DNA of 64,000 nt from Prochlorococcus sp. AG-402-N23 (lineage in GTDB: Bacteria > Cyanobacteriota > Cyanobacteriia > PCC-6307 > Cyanobiaceae): contig QCIX01000003.1 of assembly GCA_003216355.1 (NCBI GenBank), forward strand, positions 1 through 64,000, in the 5' to 3' direction. The notes beneath the pieces are model-generated. The model was given only the letters and a program-made list of their open reading frames with translations, was not told the origin of the DNA and searched no databases. Shown piece after piece: positions 1 through 10,254 of this stretch (positions are counted from its first letter, which is position 1; each line of letters starts with the position of its first letter). A program made the translations under genes and the position numbers.

Positions 1-268
1 GATGATTTATTCAATATTATCTGGCAAAGAAATTTCTCAATGTGAAAATGAATTCTTAGAGACTGGATGGGGGACATTTAAAAAATTAATTACTGAACAA
101 CTTATTGAATCACTAGAACCTATTCAGAAAAAATATAAATTATTAATTAATGATCCTTATCAACTAAATAAAATCCTTAATGAAGGGAAGGAAAAAGCTG
201 AAGATTTAGCAAATCAGACTTTAAAAAGAGTTAAATCAAAATTGGGATTCTTTGAAATGGAGAAATAA
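1..268 (+). CDS. trpS: Tryptophanyl-tRNA synthetase, C-terminal fragment
   Basis: This is the 3' end of a gene that begins before the window. The visible 88 residues match the C-terminal tail of bacterial TrpS: the segment GWGTFKKLITEQLIESLEPI followed by a helix ending in KAEDLANQTLKRVKSKLGF. TrpS is a cytoplasmic class I synthetase that charges tRNA-Trp. The catalytic HIGH and KMSKS motifs lie off the left edge, so the call rests only on this tail. The gene ends three bases before thrS, suggesting co-transcription of two synthetase genes. The first visible ATG at base 2 is probably internal rather than a start. Confidence 0.85.
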   Translation, partial: MIYSILSGKEISQCENEFLETGWGTFKKLITEQLIESLEPIQKKYKLLINDPYQLNKILNEGKEKAEDLANQTLKRVKSKLGFFEMEK

Positions 269-271
269 ATT

Positions 272-2188
272 ATGCCAATAATCACCTTGCCTGATGGTTC
301 AAAAAAGGTTTTCGAAAAATCTGTAACTATCTTAGAAATTGCCCAGAGTATTGGCGCTGGATTAGCTAAAGCAACAATTGCTGGGAAAGTAAATGATGTT
401 CTTCTTGATGCAACAATTCCTATACATAAAGATTCCAAAGTTGTAATCATCACATCAAAAGATAAAGAAGGAATTGAAATAATAAGACATTCCTTCGCTC
501 ACCTTATTGGTCATGCAGTTAAACAAATTTACTCTGATATTAAAATGGCGATTGGGCCTGTAATTGAAGATGGTTTTTATTACGATATTTTCTCTGAATA
601 TAGATTTACTCCTGAAGATTTAATAAAAATCGAAAATAGAATATATAAATTAATAAAAACAAACTATGACGTTGAAATTTCACAAGTTTCTAAAGAAGAG
701 GCAATTAAAACTTTTAAAGAAAGAGATGAGACTTTTAAATTAAGAATAATTGAAGAAATTCCTGAAGAAGGTCTTATCAATTTATACAAGCACGAAGAAT
801 ACATCGACATGTGTAGAGGGCCTCACGTTCCTAACACTAGGCATTTGAGACACTTTAAATTACTTAAATTATCAGGTTCATATTGGAGAGGTAATAGTGA
901 GAATGAATCATTACAGAGGATATATGGAACTGCATGGGCAAAAGAGAAAGAACTCAATGAGTACTTAACAAGAATTGAGGAGGCGGAAAAAAGAGATCAT
1001 AGAAAACTTGGTAAAAAACATTCACTATTTCATATACAAGAAGAATCTCCAGGAATGATTTTTTGGCATCCAAATGGATGGACAATCTACCAAGTACTGG
1101 AAAAATACATAAGAGAAATACTCAAAAAAAATGATTATTTAGAAATTAAAACCCCACAAGCTGTTGATAAATCTCTTTGGGAAAAATCCGGTCATTGGGA
1201 AAAATTTAGAGACGATATGTTCACTACTGCATCAGAAAATCGAACATATGCAATTAAACCAATGAATTGTCCATGCCATATTCAAGTATTTAATCAAGGT
1301 TTAAAAAGTTATAAAGATTTACCTATTCGTCTTGCGGAATTTGGTTCTTGTCACAGAAATGAGCCCTCTGGAGCGCTACATGGCTTAATGAGAGTAAGAA
1401 ACTTCACTCAAGATGATGCGCACATATTTTGCACAGAAGAGCAAATTCAAGAAGAAGTATCTATTTTTATAGATCTTGTTTTCGAGGTATATAAAACTTT
1501 TGGTTTTGATGAAATCATTATCAAATTATCAACTCGTCCTGAAAAAAGGGTAGGTAGTGAAGAGATTTGGGATAAATCAGAAGATGCTCTTACAAAAGCT
1601 TTAGATAATAAGAATCTGAAATGGGAACTCCAACCAGGGGAAGGAGCTTTTTACGGTCCAAAAATAGAATTCTCTTTAAAAGATTGTCTTAATAGAGTTT
1701 GGCAATGCGGAACTATTCAGGTTGATTTCTCAATGCCTATTAGATTGAATGCAACTTATGTAGATATTGACAACGAAAAAAGAAATCCAGTTATGTTGCA
1801 TAGAGCAATTTTAGGATCCTTTGAAAGATTTATAGGAATATTAATTGAACAATATGAGGCAAAATTCCCAATTTGGCTTGCGCCTTATCAAATAATTTTA
1901 TTGAGCATTACTGATAGAAATATTGAAAAGTGTTTAGAGTTTAATGAATTAATAAATAATAGTGGTTACCGATCAAAAGTTGATATTAGAAATGAAAAAA
2001 TAGGATATAAAATACGAGAGGCAACTCTCGGCAGAGTTCCATTAATTGCAGTTATTGGAGATAAAGAAGAGGAAATTGATTCAGTCGCCTTAAGAGCTTT
2101 GAATGGAAAAAATTTAGGAATTTTCAACTTAACTAATCTTTTCAAATTAATGGATGAACAAATAGAAGAAAAAGGGAGAACAGAATAA
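272..2188 (+). CDS. thrS: Threonyl-tRNA synthetase
   Basis: A cytoplasmic class II synthetase that attaches threonine to tRNA-Thr. At 638 residues it is full length. An N-terminal TGS domain (about 1-60) is followed by the tRNA_SAD editing region containing [13 protein letters not shown], the class II core with [10 protein letters not shown] supplying the zinc cysteine, then DDAHIFC and motif 3 around [15 protein letters not shown]. The C-terminal anticodon-binding domain starts near [10 protein letters not shown]. The ATG start fits the beginning of the TGS domain. It sits three bases after trpS and eleven before glk, all on the plus strand, so a shared transcript is likely. Confidence 0.97.
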   Translation: MPIITLPDGSKKVFEKSVTILEIAQSIGAGLAKATIAGKVNDVLLDATIPIHKDSKVVIITSKDKEGIEIIRHSFAHLIGHAVKQIYSDIKMAIGPVIEDGFYYDIFSEYRFTPEDLIKIENRIYKLIKTNYDVEISQVSKEEAIKTFKERDETFKLRIIEEIPEEGLINLYKHEEYIDMCRGPHVPNTRHLRHFKLLKLSGSYWRGNSENESLQRIYGTAWAKEKELNEYLTRIEEAEKRDHRKLGKKHSLFHIQEESPGMIFWHPNGWTIYQVLEKYIREILKKNDYLEIKTPQAVDKSLWEKSGHWEKFRDDMFTTASENRTYAIKPMNCPCHIQVFNQGLKSYKDLPIRLAEFGSCHRNEPSGALHGLMRVRNFTQDDAHIFCTEEQIQEEVSIFIDLVFEVYKTFGFDEIIIKLSTRPEKRVGSEEIWDKSEDALTKALDNKNLKWELQPGEGAFYGPKIEFSLKDCLNRVWQCGTIQVDFSMPIRLNATYVDIDNEKRNPVMLHRAILGSFERFIGILIEQYEAKFPIWLAPYQIILLSITDRNIEKCLEFNELINNSGYRSKVDIRNEKIGYKIREATLGRVPLIAVIGDKEEEIDSVALRALNGKNLGIFNLTNLFKLMDEQIEEKGRTE

Positions 2189-2198
2189 ATTCTAATAT

Positions 2199-3233
2199 AT
2201 GAATTTTCTCGCTTGTGATTTAGGAGGTACAAAGGTTCTATTAGGAATTTTCGAAAGAGAAATAAATAATAATTCGCCTAAGTTAATATTCAAAAAGAAA
2301 TATAGATCTTCTGATTGGGGTTCTTTTGAACTAATCCTAGAAGATTTTCTCAAAAAAGAATGCAAAAATATTAATCATCCTTCTTCTGCATGTTTTGCCG
2401 TAGCTGGTCCTCTAGCTAACAACAACGCAAAAATCATAAACTTGTCATGGAATATTTCTGGAAATGCTTTACAGAGGAAATTTAATTTTAAAAGCTGCGA
2501 GCTAATAAATGATTTCGCTGTACAGATTTATGGAATACCTTTTTTGAAAAAAAATCAATACTCTACTATCCAAATTGGATCCCATGTCGAAGGAGCTAAT
2601 AATGATTTGCATGCCATTGTTGGAGCTGGAACTGGCTTGGGCATTGCAAGAGGAATAATATCAGGGAAAAAGGTAAAAGTTTTAGCTAGTGAAGGTGGTC
2701 ATGTTGAGTACGCCCCAAAGTCAAGATTAGAATGGGAATTAAAAATTTGGCTTAAGAATTACCTAAAAGTTGAAAGGATATCTTGTGAAAGAATTATTAG
2801 TGGCACTGGTTTATCAAGAATTGCCGAATGGAGACTAAGCAAACCTGATGCCCAAAACCATCCTCTACAACAATATTTAAAAAAAATTAAAATTTTTGAT
2901 GCTGCGAGAAAAGAACTACCCGAAAAAATTTGTAACCTTTCTAAAGAAGGGGATCAGCTAATGATTGAAGTTGAGAGGATTTGGTTAGGGGCTTATGCCT
3001 CTTTATTGGGAGATGTTGCTCTTCAAGAATTGTGCTTTGGCGGGTTATGGATTTCTGGAGGAACAGCATCAAAACATTTCAAAAACTTTAAATCAGATTT
3101 ATTTTTAAAACAATTTTTCGACAAGGGAAGATTAAAAGATATTCTTAAAACAATACCTATGAAAGTAATTTTAGATGAAGAGTTTGGACTTTTTAGTGCA
3201 GCCTGTAGAGCAAAAATGCTTTTAAAAACCTAA
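2199..3233 (+). CDS. glk: Glucokinase
   Basis: ATP-dependent phosphorylation of glucose to glucose 6-phosphate in the cytoplasm. The 344-residue protein opens with the ASKHA phosphate-1 motif ACDLGGTKVLLGIFE and carries AVAGPL, the adenosine-side loop AIVGAGTGLGIA and GEGGHVEYAP, as in the bacterial glucokinase family (Pfam Glucokinase). It has the usual length and no visible defect. In a photoautotroph it most plausibly feeds glucose from glycogen breakdown or from uptake into central metabolism. That role is inferred. It lies between thrS and thrB with gaps of about ten bases each side. Confidence 0.93.
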   Translation: MNFLACDLGGTKVLLGIFEREINNNSPKLIFKKKYRSSDWGSFELILEDFLKKECKNINHPSSACFAVAGPLANNNAKIINLSWNISGNALQRKFNFKSCELINDFAVQIYGIPFLKKNQYSTIQIGSHVEGANNDLHAIVGAGTGLGIARGIISGKKVKVLASEGGHVEYAPKSRLEWELKIWLKNYLKVERISCERIISGTGLSRIAEWRLSKPDAQNHPLQQYLKKIKIFDAARKELPEKICNLSKEGDQLMIEVERIWLGAYASLLGDVALQELCFGGLWISGGTASKHFKNFKSDLFLKQFFDKGRLKDILKTIPMKVILDEEFGLFSAACRAKMLLKT

Positions 3234-3243
3234 AAAACAAAAA

Positions 3244-4191
3244 ATGTCTATTCCTGAAGTAGGTAAAAAAATAAGGGTAACAGTGCCTTCCACAACTGCC
3301 AATTTAGGGCCTGGATTCGATTGTCTTGGAGCAGCATTAGATTTGTATAATGAGTTTATTTTTACAAGAATTGAAGGTGGTGGAGATAGATTTGATTTAA
3401 TAATGGAAAGTACAGATGGCAATCATTTAAGAGGTGGACCTGAAAATTTAGTTTTTAGAGCAGCTCAGAAAGTATGGGAGAGCGCAAATATGGATCCTTT
3501 TGCACTTGAAGCAAGAGTTAAGTTGGCAGTGCCTCCTGCACGCGGGCTTGGAAGTAGTGCTACAGCAATAGTTGCTGGATTAATCGGAGCAAATGCAATA
3601 ATGAACTCTCCTTTGTCCAAAGAAAAACTCCTTGAACTTGCCATTGACATAGAAGGTCATCCTGATAATGTAGTCCCCTCTCTTCTTGGTGGGCTTTGTT
3701 TGACAGCCAGGTCTTCTTCTCAAAGATGGAGAATCATTAGATGTGATTGGCACGATTCAATTAAAGCTGTTGTAGCAATACCTGCAATTCGTCTAAGCAC
3801 AAGTGAAGCAAGAAAGGTTATGCCCAAGAATGTACCCATATCTGATGCAGTTACAAATATGGGGGCACTTACTTTGTTACTAAACGGCTTAAAAGCAGGT
3901 AATGCGGAACTTATAAAAGAGGGAATGTTTGATAAGTTACATGAACCCTACAGATGGAAACTTATTAAGGGTGGATTAGAAGTTAAAGATGCCGCACTAG
4001 ATGCAGGCGCTCTAGGATGCGCAATTAGTGGAGCTGGACCAAGTATCTTAGCTTTGTGTAAAAAAGAAAATGGTAAAAAAGTCAGTCAAGCCATGGTGAA
4101 AGCATGGGAGAAGTCAGGTGTAGCTAGCAGAGCACCGTTCTTAAACGTTCAAACAAAAGGCAGCCAATTTAGCACTATCTCTGGTAAGTAG
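3244..4191 (+). CDS. thrB: Homoserine kinase
   Basis: Catalyses ATP-dependent O-phosphorylation of L-homoserine, the penultimate step of threonine synthesis. The 315-residue sequence is a typical GHMP kinase: an N-terminal strand IRVTVPSTTANLGPGFDCLG, the phosphate-binding loop PPARGLGSSATA near residue 100, and the C-terminal motif GCAISGAGPSILAL. Length and start match the family. It follows glk by ten bases and probably belongs to the same transcript. Placement with thrS links threonine synthesis and charging. An AU-rich hairpin overlaps its stop codon but is too weak to call as a terminator. Confidence 0.96.
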   Translation: MSIPEVGKKIRVTVPSTTANLGPGFDCLGAALDLYNEFIFTRIEGGGDRFDLIMESTDGNHLRGGPENLVFRAAQKVWESANMDPFALEARVKLAVPPARGLGSSATAIVAGLIGANAIMNSPLSKEKLLELAIDIEGHPDNVVPSLLGGLCLTARSSSQRWRIIRCDWHDSIKAVVAIPAIRLSTSEARKVMPKNVPISDAVTNMGALTLLLNGLKAGNAELIKEGMFDKLHEPYRWKLIKGGLEVKDAALDAGALGCAISGAGPSILALCKKENGKKVSQAMVKAWEKSGVASRAPFLNVQTKGSQFSTISGK

Positions 4192-4270
4192 TTTTACTTA
4201 GGCATTTTTAATGTTATAGTCTCAAGCTAGTACAACTTCAACTAGAATAAAAAAATTATTCATTACATAA

Positions 4271-5812
4271 ATGAATTTAGAATCTTTTCCTTGGCTATCA
4301 TCTATTGTTTTGCTGCCTTTAATTGGGGCTTTAATAATGCCTTTCTTGAGTTCAAAAGAAGGAGAAGATAATTCACTTCCTAGAAATATTTCATTAAGTT
4401 TTTTATTTATAGATTTTTTACTAATAATCGGCGTCCTTTTTCAAAAATTCAATACTTCAGATAGCTCTTTACAAATGGTAGAAAGAGCTTCTTGGTTACC
4501 ATCTATAGGCTTAGAGTGGTCTCTTGGCGTAGATGGGTTATCTGCTCCTTTAGTAGCTTTAAGTGGGTTAATTACATTTTTATCGGCTGCGGCTAGTTGG
4601 AAAATTAAGAAAAAATCTAATCTATATTTTGCTCTTTTATTAGTACAAGCATCAGCACAGGCACTAGTTTTCCTCTCTCAAGATTTCCTATTGTTTTTCT
4701 TGGCATGGGAACTTGAATTAGTTCCGGTATATCTTCTTATTGCTATTTGGGGAGGGAAAAAGAAATTATATGCGGCAACTAAATTCATTCTTTATACAGC
4801 TTTAGCTTCTTTATTAATACTAATAAGTGGGTTAGCACTTGCCTTGAGTGGTGATACCTTTACTTTGAATATTACCGACTTAACAAATAAACATGTAACG
4901 GGCAGCCTAGCTTTATTATCTTATTTAGGATTTTTAATTGGTTTTGGAGTAAAACTTCCTATCTTTCCATTACATACTTGGTTACCCGATGCACATGGAG
5001 AGGCTAATGCTCCAGTTTCAATGTTACTAGCTGGAATACTCTTAAAAATGGGAGGTTATGCTCTGCTAAGATTCAATGTTCAAATACTTCCTGAAGTACA
5101 TCTTCAAATTGCACCTGCTTTAATTATTCTTGGAATCATAAATATAATTTACGGAGCTCTAAATGCATTTGCACAAGATAATGTCAAAAGGAGAATTGCA
5201 TGTAGCTCTGTGAGTCATATGGGTTTTGTGCTGTTAGGGATTGGAGCAGTAGATGCTCTAGGGATTAGCGGAGCAATGCTACAAATGATCAGTCACGGAC
5301 TTATAGCTGCAGCTATGTTTTTTGTTACTGGCTCATTCTATGAAAGAACAAATACTCTTTCCATCCCAAATATGGGCGGTTTAGCAAAGGTCTTGCCAAT
5401 AACTTTTGCTTTTTTCTTAGCAAGCTCATTGGCCTCTCTAGCACTACCTGGAATGAGCGGTTTTATAAGTGAAATAACTGTATTTTTAGGCATAACTAGT
5501 CAAGAAGGATTTAGCTCTACCTTTAGATCAATCACGATTCTAATTGCAGCCATAGGATTAGTTCTAACACCAATATACTTATTATCAATGTGTAGAAGAG
5601 TATTCTTTGGCCCTAGAATTCCAGCACTAGCTACAGTTAAAGAGATGAATGGTAGAGAATTGACTATTGGTTTCAGTTTATTGTTGCCTACATTGGTAAT
5701 AGGTTTTTGGCCTAAAATCGCCATAAATTTATACGAATCTTCAACCAATGCTCTCAGTCAGCAGCTAACTTTAGCTAAATTAATTGGATTAATCCCAACT
5801 TTATTTAATTAA
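4271..5812 (+). CDS. ndhD: NAD(P)H-quinone oxidoreductase subunit 4 (NdhD)
   Basis: A proton-pumping membrane subunit of the cyanobacterial NDH-1 complex, which takes part in respiration and cyclic electron flow. The 513 residues form about fourteen hydrophobic segments. The family's charged and histidine motifs are present: [45 protein letters not shown] (split here as two short stretches), and [10 protein letters not shown]. This matches the antiporter-like ND4 family. I cannot assign it to NdhD1 or another paralogue with certainty; the sequence looks like the respiratory/cyclic type. It has its own 79-base upstream spacer after thrB, so it may have an independent promoter. Confidence 0.95.
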   Translation: MNLESFPWLSSIVLLPLIGALIMPFLSSKEGEDNSLPRNISLSFLFIDFLLIIGVLFQKFNTSDSSLQMVERASWLPSIGLEWSLGVDGLSAPLVALSGLITFLSAAASWKIKKKSNLYFALLLVQASAQALVFLSQDFLLFFLAWELELVPVYLLIAIWGGKKKLYAATKFILYTALASLLILISGLALALSGDTFTLNITDLTNKHVTGSLALLSYLGFLIGFGVKLPIFPLHTWLPDAHGEANAPVSMLLAGILLKMGGYALLRFNVQILPEVHLQIAPALIILGIINIIYGALNAFAQDNVKRRIACSSVSHMGFVLLGIGAVDALGISGAMLQMISHGLIAAAMFFVTGSFYERTNTLSIPNMGGLAKVLPITFAFFLASSLASLALPGMSGFISEITVFLGITSQEGFSSTFRSITILIAAIGLVLTPIYLLSMCRRVFFGPRIPALATVKEMNGRELTIGFSLLLPTLVIGFWPKIAINLYESSTNALSQQLTLAKLIGLIPTLFN

Positions 5813-5825
5813 ATTATCTTAATAA

Positions 5826-7913
5826 ATGGATACCTCAATTTTTAAATATGGAGAGTTACCACAATTTAAAAAATTTACTCCCGAAATCATAAGTAAACAA
5901 TTTCCAGCAGTGCTAGAAAAGATAACTGAAGAATTTAAAAACATAGAAAAAAATTTATCTAATTATTTGATACAAAATGACTTAAATTGGGATAAGGTAA
6001 TAAATCCTTTAAATGAAGTAAATGAGATTCTTAGATGGAGTTGGGGAGTAATAAGCCACCTAAATGCTGTAAATAATTCTGAAAGTTTAAGAGATATTTA
6101 TTCAAAATTTCTTCCAGAGATTATTAGCTTGAGTAATAAATTCGGGCAAAGCAAAATAATTTACAATTCTTTAGTCAAGCTTAAAGAAACAAATAACTTT
6201 GATCAAATTAAAAACAGAATTTTAGATAAAGAAATTCTTGAGATGCAACATAGAGGAATTTCACTACAAAAAAATGATCAAGAAGAATTTAACAAAATTT
6301 CAGAAAAACTTGGAAAGCTGTCAACCGAATTCAGTAATAATGTTCTTGATGCCACCAACGAATGGTTTTTAATATTAAATAAAAAATCTGAAGTCGATGG
6401 TCTTCCTGAGCGAGTACTTGAATTGATGGCAATTTCTGCAAACAATCACTTAAAAAAAGATGAAGAAGTTGATATTAAAAATGGTCCTTGGAAATTAAGT
6501 CTAGATATTCCAACTTATACATCGTTCATGACATATTCCACCGAGCGTAATCTTAGAGAAAAACTATACAAGGCATTCGTTAGTAGAGCTTCTCAAGGAG
6601 AAAAAAATAATTCTCAAATCATTGAAGATATATTATCTCTTAGAACTAAACAAGCTAATCTTCTCGGTTATAAAAGCTGGGCAGAACTAAGTTTGTCAAC
6701 GAAAATGGCGAAAGAAATTAAAAATGTAGAAAACCTTTTAGAAGAATTGAGAGAACCAGCATTCAAAACCGCAAAAATTGAATTAGAAAAGCTCGATAAG
6801 TTTTCTAAAGCCAATGGGGTTCCTAAATCGCAGAATATTGAGCCATGGGATATTAGTTATTGGTCTGAACTCCTTAGGAAGGAAAAGCTCAATTTGGATC
6901 AAGAGTCTTTGAGACCGTGGTTCCCACTGAATGATGTTTTGAAAGGTTTATTTAAATTAAGTGAGAAGCTTTTTGAAATTAAAGTAGTTGAGGCTACTGA
7001 TGAGGCTCCTGTATGGAATGATGATGTCTTATTTTTTAATATCCTCAATAAAAAAGATAAGAAAATAGCATCTTTTTACCTGGATCCATATTCGAGGCCT
7101 GAATCAAAAAGAGGAGGGGCTTGGATGGATGAATGTTTGAATAAAAATAATGTTGGCAAAAAGACCCTCCCTGTAGCTTATCTCGTTTGTAATCAAACTC
7201 CACCATCAAAAGACAAACCTAGTTTGATGAGTTTTGAAGAAGTTCAGACACTTTTCCATGAATTTGGTCATGGTCTTCAACACATGCTTACTACTGTAAA
7301 TCTTCCTCAAGCAGCTGGCATCAACAACGTTGAGTGGGATGCAGTCGAACTTCCAAGTCAATTTATGGAAAACTGGTGTTTTCATAAAAATACACTTATG
7401 AATATTGCTAAGCACTACAAAACAGGTGAAAAATTATCAGATGAGAATTTTGAGAAGCTCCTAAAGAATAGAACTTTTAATTGTGGTATGGCCACTCTTA
7501 GACAACTACATTTTGCAATTACAGACCTCAGATTGCACAGTAGTATTCATAAAAACGAAGGTAAAACAGCAGATGAAATAAGAAGAGAAATTGCAAAACA
7601 AACTACTGTTATTGAACCAATTCAAGAAGATCACTTTCTTTGTTGTTTTAGTCATATATTTGCAGGCGGATATTCTGCAGGATATTACTCATATAAATGG
7701 GCTGAAGTTCTAAGTGCGGATGCATTTTCAATGTTTGAAGAGGCTGATCTAGAAAACTCTGAAGATTTAAAGTTAATAGGGAAAAAATTCAAAGATACAA
7801 TACTTAGCTTGGGTGGGAGCTTACCTCCCTTAGACATATTCAAACTATTCAGGGGAAGAGAGCCAAAAACAGATTCCTTAATAAGACACTTAGGCTTATC
7901 TGGAGCTACATAA
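5826..7913 (+). CDS. prlC: M3 family oligopeptidase (oligopeptidase A-like)
   Basis: A cytoplasmic zinc metallopeptidase that trims short peptides, of the thimet/oligopeptidase A family. At 695 residues it is full length. The helical N-terminal half is followed by the catalytic zinc site TLFHEFGHGLQHML (HExxH histidine at about residue 478) and downstream VEWDAVELPSQFMENW, whose glutamate is the third ligand in the family. AGGYSAGYYSYKWAEVLSADAF near the C-terminus contains the substrate-binding Gly/Tyr loop. It follows ndhD by thirteen bases. Its end overlaps the end of the convergent lipase-like gene by eight bases, leaving no room for a conventional terminator. Confidence 0.93.
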   Translation: MDTSIFKYGELPQFKKFTPEIISKQFPAVLEKITEEFKNIEKNLSNYLIQNDLNWDKVINPLNEVNEILRWSWGVISHLNAVNNSESLRDIYSKFLPEIISLSNKFGQSKIIYNSLVKLKETNNFDQIKNRILDKEILEMQHRGISLQKNDQEEFNKISEKLGKLSTEFSNNVLDATNEWFLILNKKSEVDGLPERVLELMAISANNHLKKDEEVDIKNGPWKLSLDIPTYTSFMTYSTERNLREKLYKAFVSRASQGEKNNSQIIEDILSLRTKQANLLGYKSWAELSLSTKMAKEIKNVENLLEELREPAFKTAKIELEKLDKFSKANGVPKSQNIEPWDISYWSELLRKEKLNLDQESLRPWFPLNDVLKGLFKLSEKLFEIKVVEATDEAPVWNDDVLFFNILNKKDKKIASFYLDPYSRPESKRGGAWMDECLNKNNVGKKTLPVAYLVCNQTPPSKDKPSLMSFEEVQTLFHEFGHGLQHMLTTVNLPQAAGINNVEWDAVELPSQFMENWCFHKNTLMNIAKHYKTGEKLSDENFEKLLKNRTFNCGMATLRQLHFAITDLRLHSSIHKNEGKTADEIRREIAKQTTVIEPIQEDHFLCCFSHIFAGGYSAGYYSYKWAEVLSADAFSMFEEADLENSEDLKLIGKKFKDTILSLGGSLPPLDIFKLFRGREPKTDSLIRHLGLSGAT

Positions 7914-8517
7914 TAATTTCATCAATTATTTTATCAACCACAGATTTATTTCTTACAAGATTTCTATGTTTATATACTTTTACTGATATTTTTTTTCCAA
8001 AATTTAAATTTGTCCACCATCCAGGGAAAACCATCAAATCCAAGTAAGTAAAGAAATTTATACACTCAATATCATCAAGAAAAAAATCATTGTTCGCAAG
8101 TCCTCTCAAAAACTTACTATTTATTTTCATTTCTGATATACCTTTAAAAGGGTATTTAGGTACTAATTGAGCCATCAAAGTTCCTTTGTGAGGGGAACCT
8201 ATAGATATTAATCTTCTTGTTCTTTTATATCCATTAAATTTTTGAAGCCAGTGCCTACCAATTATTCCTCCCATAGAAAATCCCAAAATATCTATTTCTT
8301 TTTCTAAACCGTATTTCTCTAAAATTAATTCGTTTAATTTATTAGTCAAATCAAGAATTGAAGTCATTCCATATGAATGCTCAAGAGTTGGGGCAAAATA
8401 TTCAATGCCAATATTATCAAGTCGCTGGGTAATAGAAGAAAAAATACTTGAAGTATTCCAAAGGCCATGAATCAATATGATAGGATTTCTTTTTTCCAAT
8501 ACTTTAATTATTTTCAA
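7906..8517 (-). CDS. Lipase-like alpha/beta hydrolase
   Basis: A 203-residue predicted serine hydrolase. It begins with the oxyanion strand PIILIHGLWNTSS and carries the nucleophile elbow GFSMGGIIG around residue 80, then ISIGSPHKGT, typical of the lipase (class 2/triacylglycerol lipase-like) branch. A C-terminal histidine, possibly in KVYKHRNLV, could complete the triad. No signal peptide is seen. The start is a TTG inside the last codons of folB (14-base overlap); another TTG six codons further on would also work. It appears translationally coupled to folB, and the substrate is unknown. Confidence 0.75.
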   Translation of the reverse strand: MKIIKVLEKRNPIILIHGLWNTSSIFSSITQRLDNIGIEYFAPTLEHSYGMTSILDLTNKLNELILEKYGLEKEIDILGFSMGGIIGRHWLQKFNGYKRTRRLISIGSPHKGTLMAQLVPKYPFKGISEMKINSKFLRGLANNDFFLDDIECINFFTYLDLMVFPGWWTNLNFGKKISVKVYKHRNLVRNKSVVDKIIDEIIM

Positions 8518-8866
8518 GAATTCTTACTATTGAGACCTTTCCATCGAAACCTGTGATTGGAGGATTGCATTTTGTCAAAATAATTTTAATTTTAGAAATG
8601 TTAAATTCCTGATCAATGATTTCTAAAATTGCGTTGGAATATTTTTCGATTGTATAACAATATATTTTCTTTGATTGATCTTTTAAAATTTTAACTAATT
8701 TTGAATAGTCAACTGTTTTTTTTATATCATCATTTACTGTACATTTTTCAAAATCAGTCCACAAAAATATATCTAAAATAAATAGTTGTCCTAATTCCCT
8801 TTCTTCATCAAGCACGCCAACCCTAGCCCAAAGTTTAATATCCTCAATTTTTAAAAAAGTTTCCAT
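8504..8866 (-). CDS. folB: Dihydroneopterin aldolase
   Basis: Cleaves 7,8-dihydroneopterin to 6-hydroxymethyl-dihydropterin and glycolaldehyde in folate synthesis. The 120-residue sequence matches the small FolB fold: IEDIKLWARVGVLDEERELGQ at the N-terminus with the substrate-contacting glutamate, DYSKLVKILKD in the middle, and the C-terminal KCNPPITGFDGKVSIVR. Length is normal. It starts twelve bases downstream of proA on the same strand and overlaps the downstream hydrolase gene, so proA, folB and the hydrolase likely form one operon. folE, for the first pathway step, is elsewhere in this window. Confidence 0.92.
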   Translation of the reverse strand: METFLKIEDIKLWARVGVLDEERELGQLFILDIFLWTDFEKCTVNDDIKKTVDYSKLVKILKDQSKKIYCYTIEKYSNAILEIIDQEFNISKIKIILTKCNPPITGFDGKVSIVRILENN

Positions 8867-8877
8867 CTTTAAAAGTT

Positions 8878-10188
8878 TTAAAGATCTTTATGTGTATAAA
8901 TAGCCTTTCCTGATGTGAAATCATCAACTATATTCCCATCACCTTTTAGGAAATATTTATAAGTTACCAAACCTTCTAGACCTACAGGTCCCCTAGGTGG
9001 AAGAGTTTGAGTAGATATACCAACTTCAGCTCCGAATCCATATCTAAACCCATCTGCAAACCTAGTAGAGCAATTATGAAAAACACCTGCACTATCAACT
9101 AAATTCATAAATTTATTGGCAGTATTTGAATTTTCAGTAATTATTCCATCTGTATGTTTTGAACTATATTTTTGAATATGTGTTATTGCTTCCTCGAGAT
9201 CATCAACAATTTTTATCGATAAAATTAAATCCAAATATTCAGTTTTCCAATCTTCTAGACTAGCCTTGTACTTTAACCCTAATTCAACTGATCTCTTATC
9301 TCCAATTAATTTAACATCATTAGAATTAAAGAGAGGGATGGCCTTTTCTAAAAAAGCTGGTGCGATATCTTTATGGATTAATAAAGTTTCGATAGCATTA
9401 CATGCTGCAGGATATTGAATTTTGCTGTCCAAAGCGACTGATAAAGCCATCTCTAGATTTGCCTCAATATCTATAAACAAATGACAAATTCCATCGGCAT
9501 GTCCTAGCACAGGTATTCTTGTATTCCCCTGAATAAATTTAACTAATTCATTACTTCCTCTTGGAATTATTAAATTAATATATTTCTCAAGATTTAACAT
9601 CGCCATGCTATCTTTTCTGCTTGTTAGTAAACATATTGCATTTTTATCAAGACCTGATTCATTTAAACCTTCTTGCAACGCTTTCACTATTGAAGTATTC
9701 GTTAAATTAGCTTCACTACCACCTTTTAGCATTACTCCATTACCTGATCTTATTGCTAAAGAACTAATCTGCATCACAGCATCTGGCCTTGATTCAAAAA
9801 TAACTCCTAAAACTCCAATTGGCACAGTTTTTCTTTCTAAGATCAATCCCTTTGAAAGCTCTCTTTTTATTTGAACTTGATTTACAGGATCAGCCAAGTC
9901 TCCAACTTTTCTTACTCCTGCAATTCCTGAATTTAATTTTGATTTTGATAACTTTAATCTAGAAAGTAAAGCCCTAGAAATACCTTTTTTTTCTGCACTT
10001 GAATAATCTGTATTATTAGCCTCTAATATTTCTTTAGAATTTTTTTCTAGATAATCAGCCATAAAATTTAAGGCTTTAATTCGATTTTGATTTTCAGTCT
10101 GACTTATTTTAATTGATGCCAAGCGAACTTTCTCAGCTTTTTCTAGAAGATCATTACCTGGTTGAGGGACTTCAAAGATATTAGCCAT
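8878..10188 (-). CDS. proA: Gamma-glutamyl phosphate reductase
   Basis: NADPH-dependent reduction of gamma-glutamyl phosphate to glutamate semialdehyde, the second step of proline synthesis. The 436 residues fit the aldehyde-dehydrogenase-like ProA family. VPIGVLGVIFESRPDA forms part of the cofactor-binding region, QYPAACNAIETLLIH carries the catalytic cysteine, and GFGAEVGISTQTLPPRGPVG is the family signature near the C-terminus. The ATG start gives a standard N-terminus. It leads the minus-strand group proA-folB-hydrolase and is separated from the TamB-like gene by about 66 bases. Confidence 0.96.
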   Translation of the reverse strand: MANIFEVPQPGNDLLEKAEKVRLASIKISQTENQNRIKALNFMADYLEKNSKEILEANNTDYSSAEKKGISRALLSRLKLSKSKLNSGIAGVRKVGDLADPVNQVQIKRELSKGLILERKTVPIGVLGVIFESRPDAVMQISSLAIRSGNGVMLKGGSEANLTNTSIVKALQEGLNESGLDKNAICLLTSRKDSMAMLNLEKYINLIIPRGSNELVKFIQGNTRIPVLGHADGICHLFIDIEANLEMALSVALDSKIQYPAACNAIETLLIHKDIAPAFLEKAIPLFNSNDVKLIGDKRSVELGLKYKASLEDWKTEYLDLILSIKIVDDLEEAITHIQKYSSKHTDGIITENSNTANKFMNLVDSAGVFHNCSTRFADGFRYGFGAEVGISTQTLPPRGPVGLEGLVTYKYFLKGDGNIVDDFTSGKAIYTHKDL

Positions 10189-10254
10189 AAAATTTTTTAG
10201 ATAATTTAATAATAATTCAAATTAACGATTCTTTAAAGTAAATTTCTTTCTGAG

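Noticed and set aside
4185-4200. Hairpin TAAGTA-gttt-TACTTA at the thrB stop codon
   Set aside because: The stem is AU-rich and short, and T-rich sequence begins only after several other bases, so it is too weak to call a terminator.
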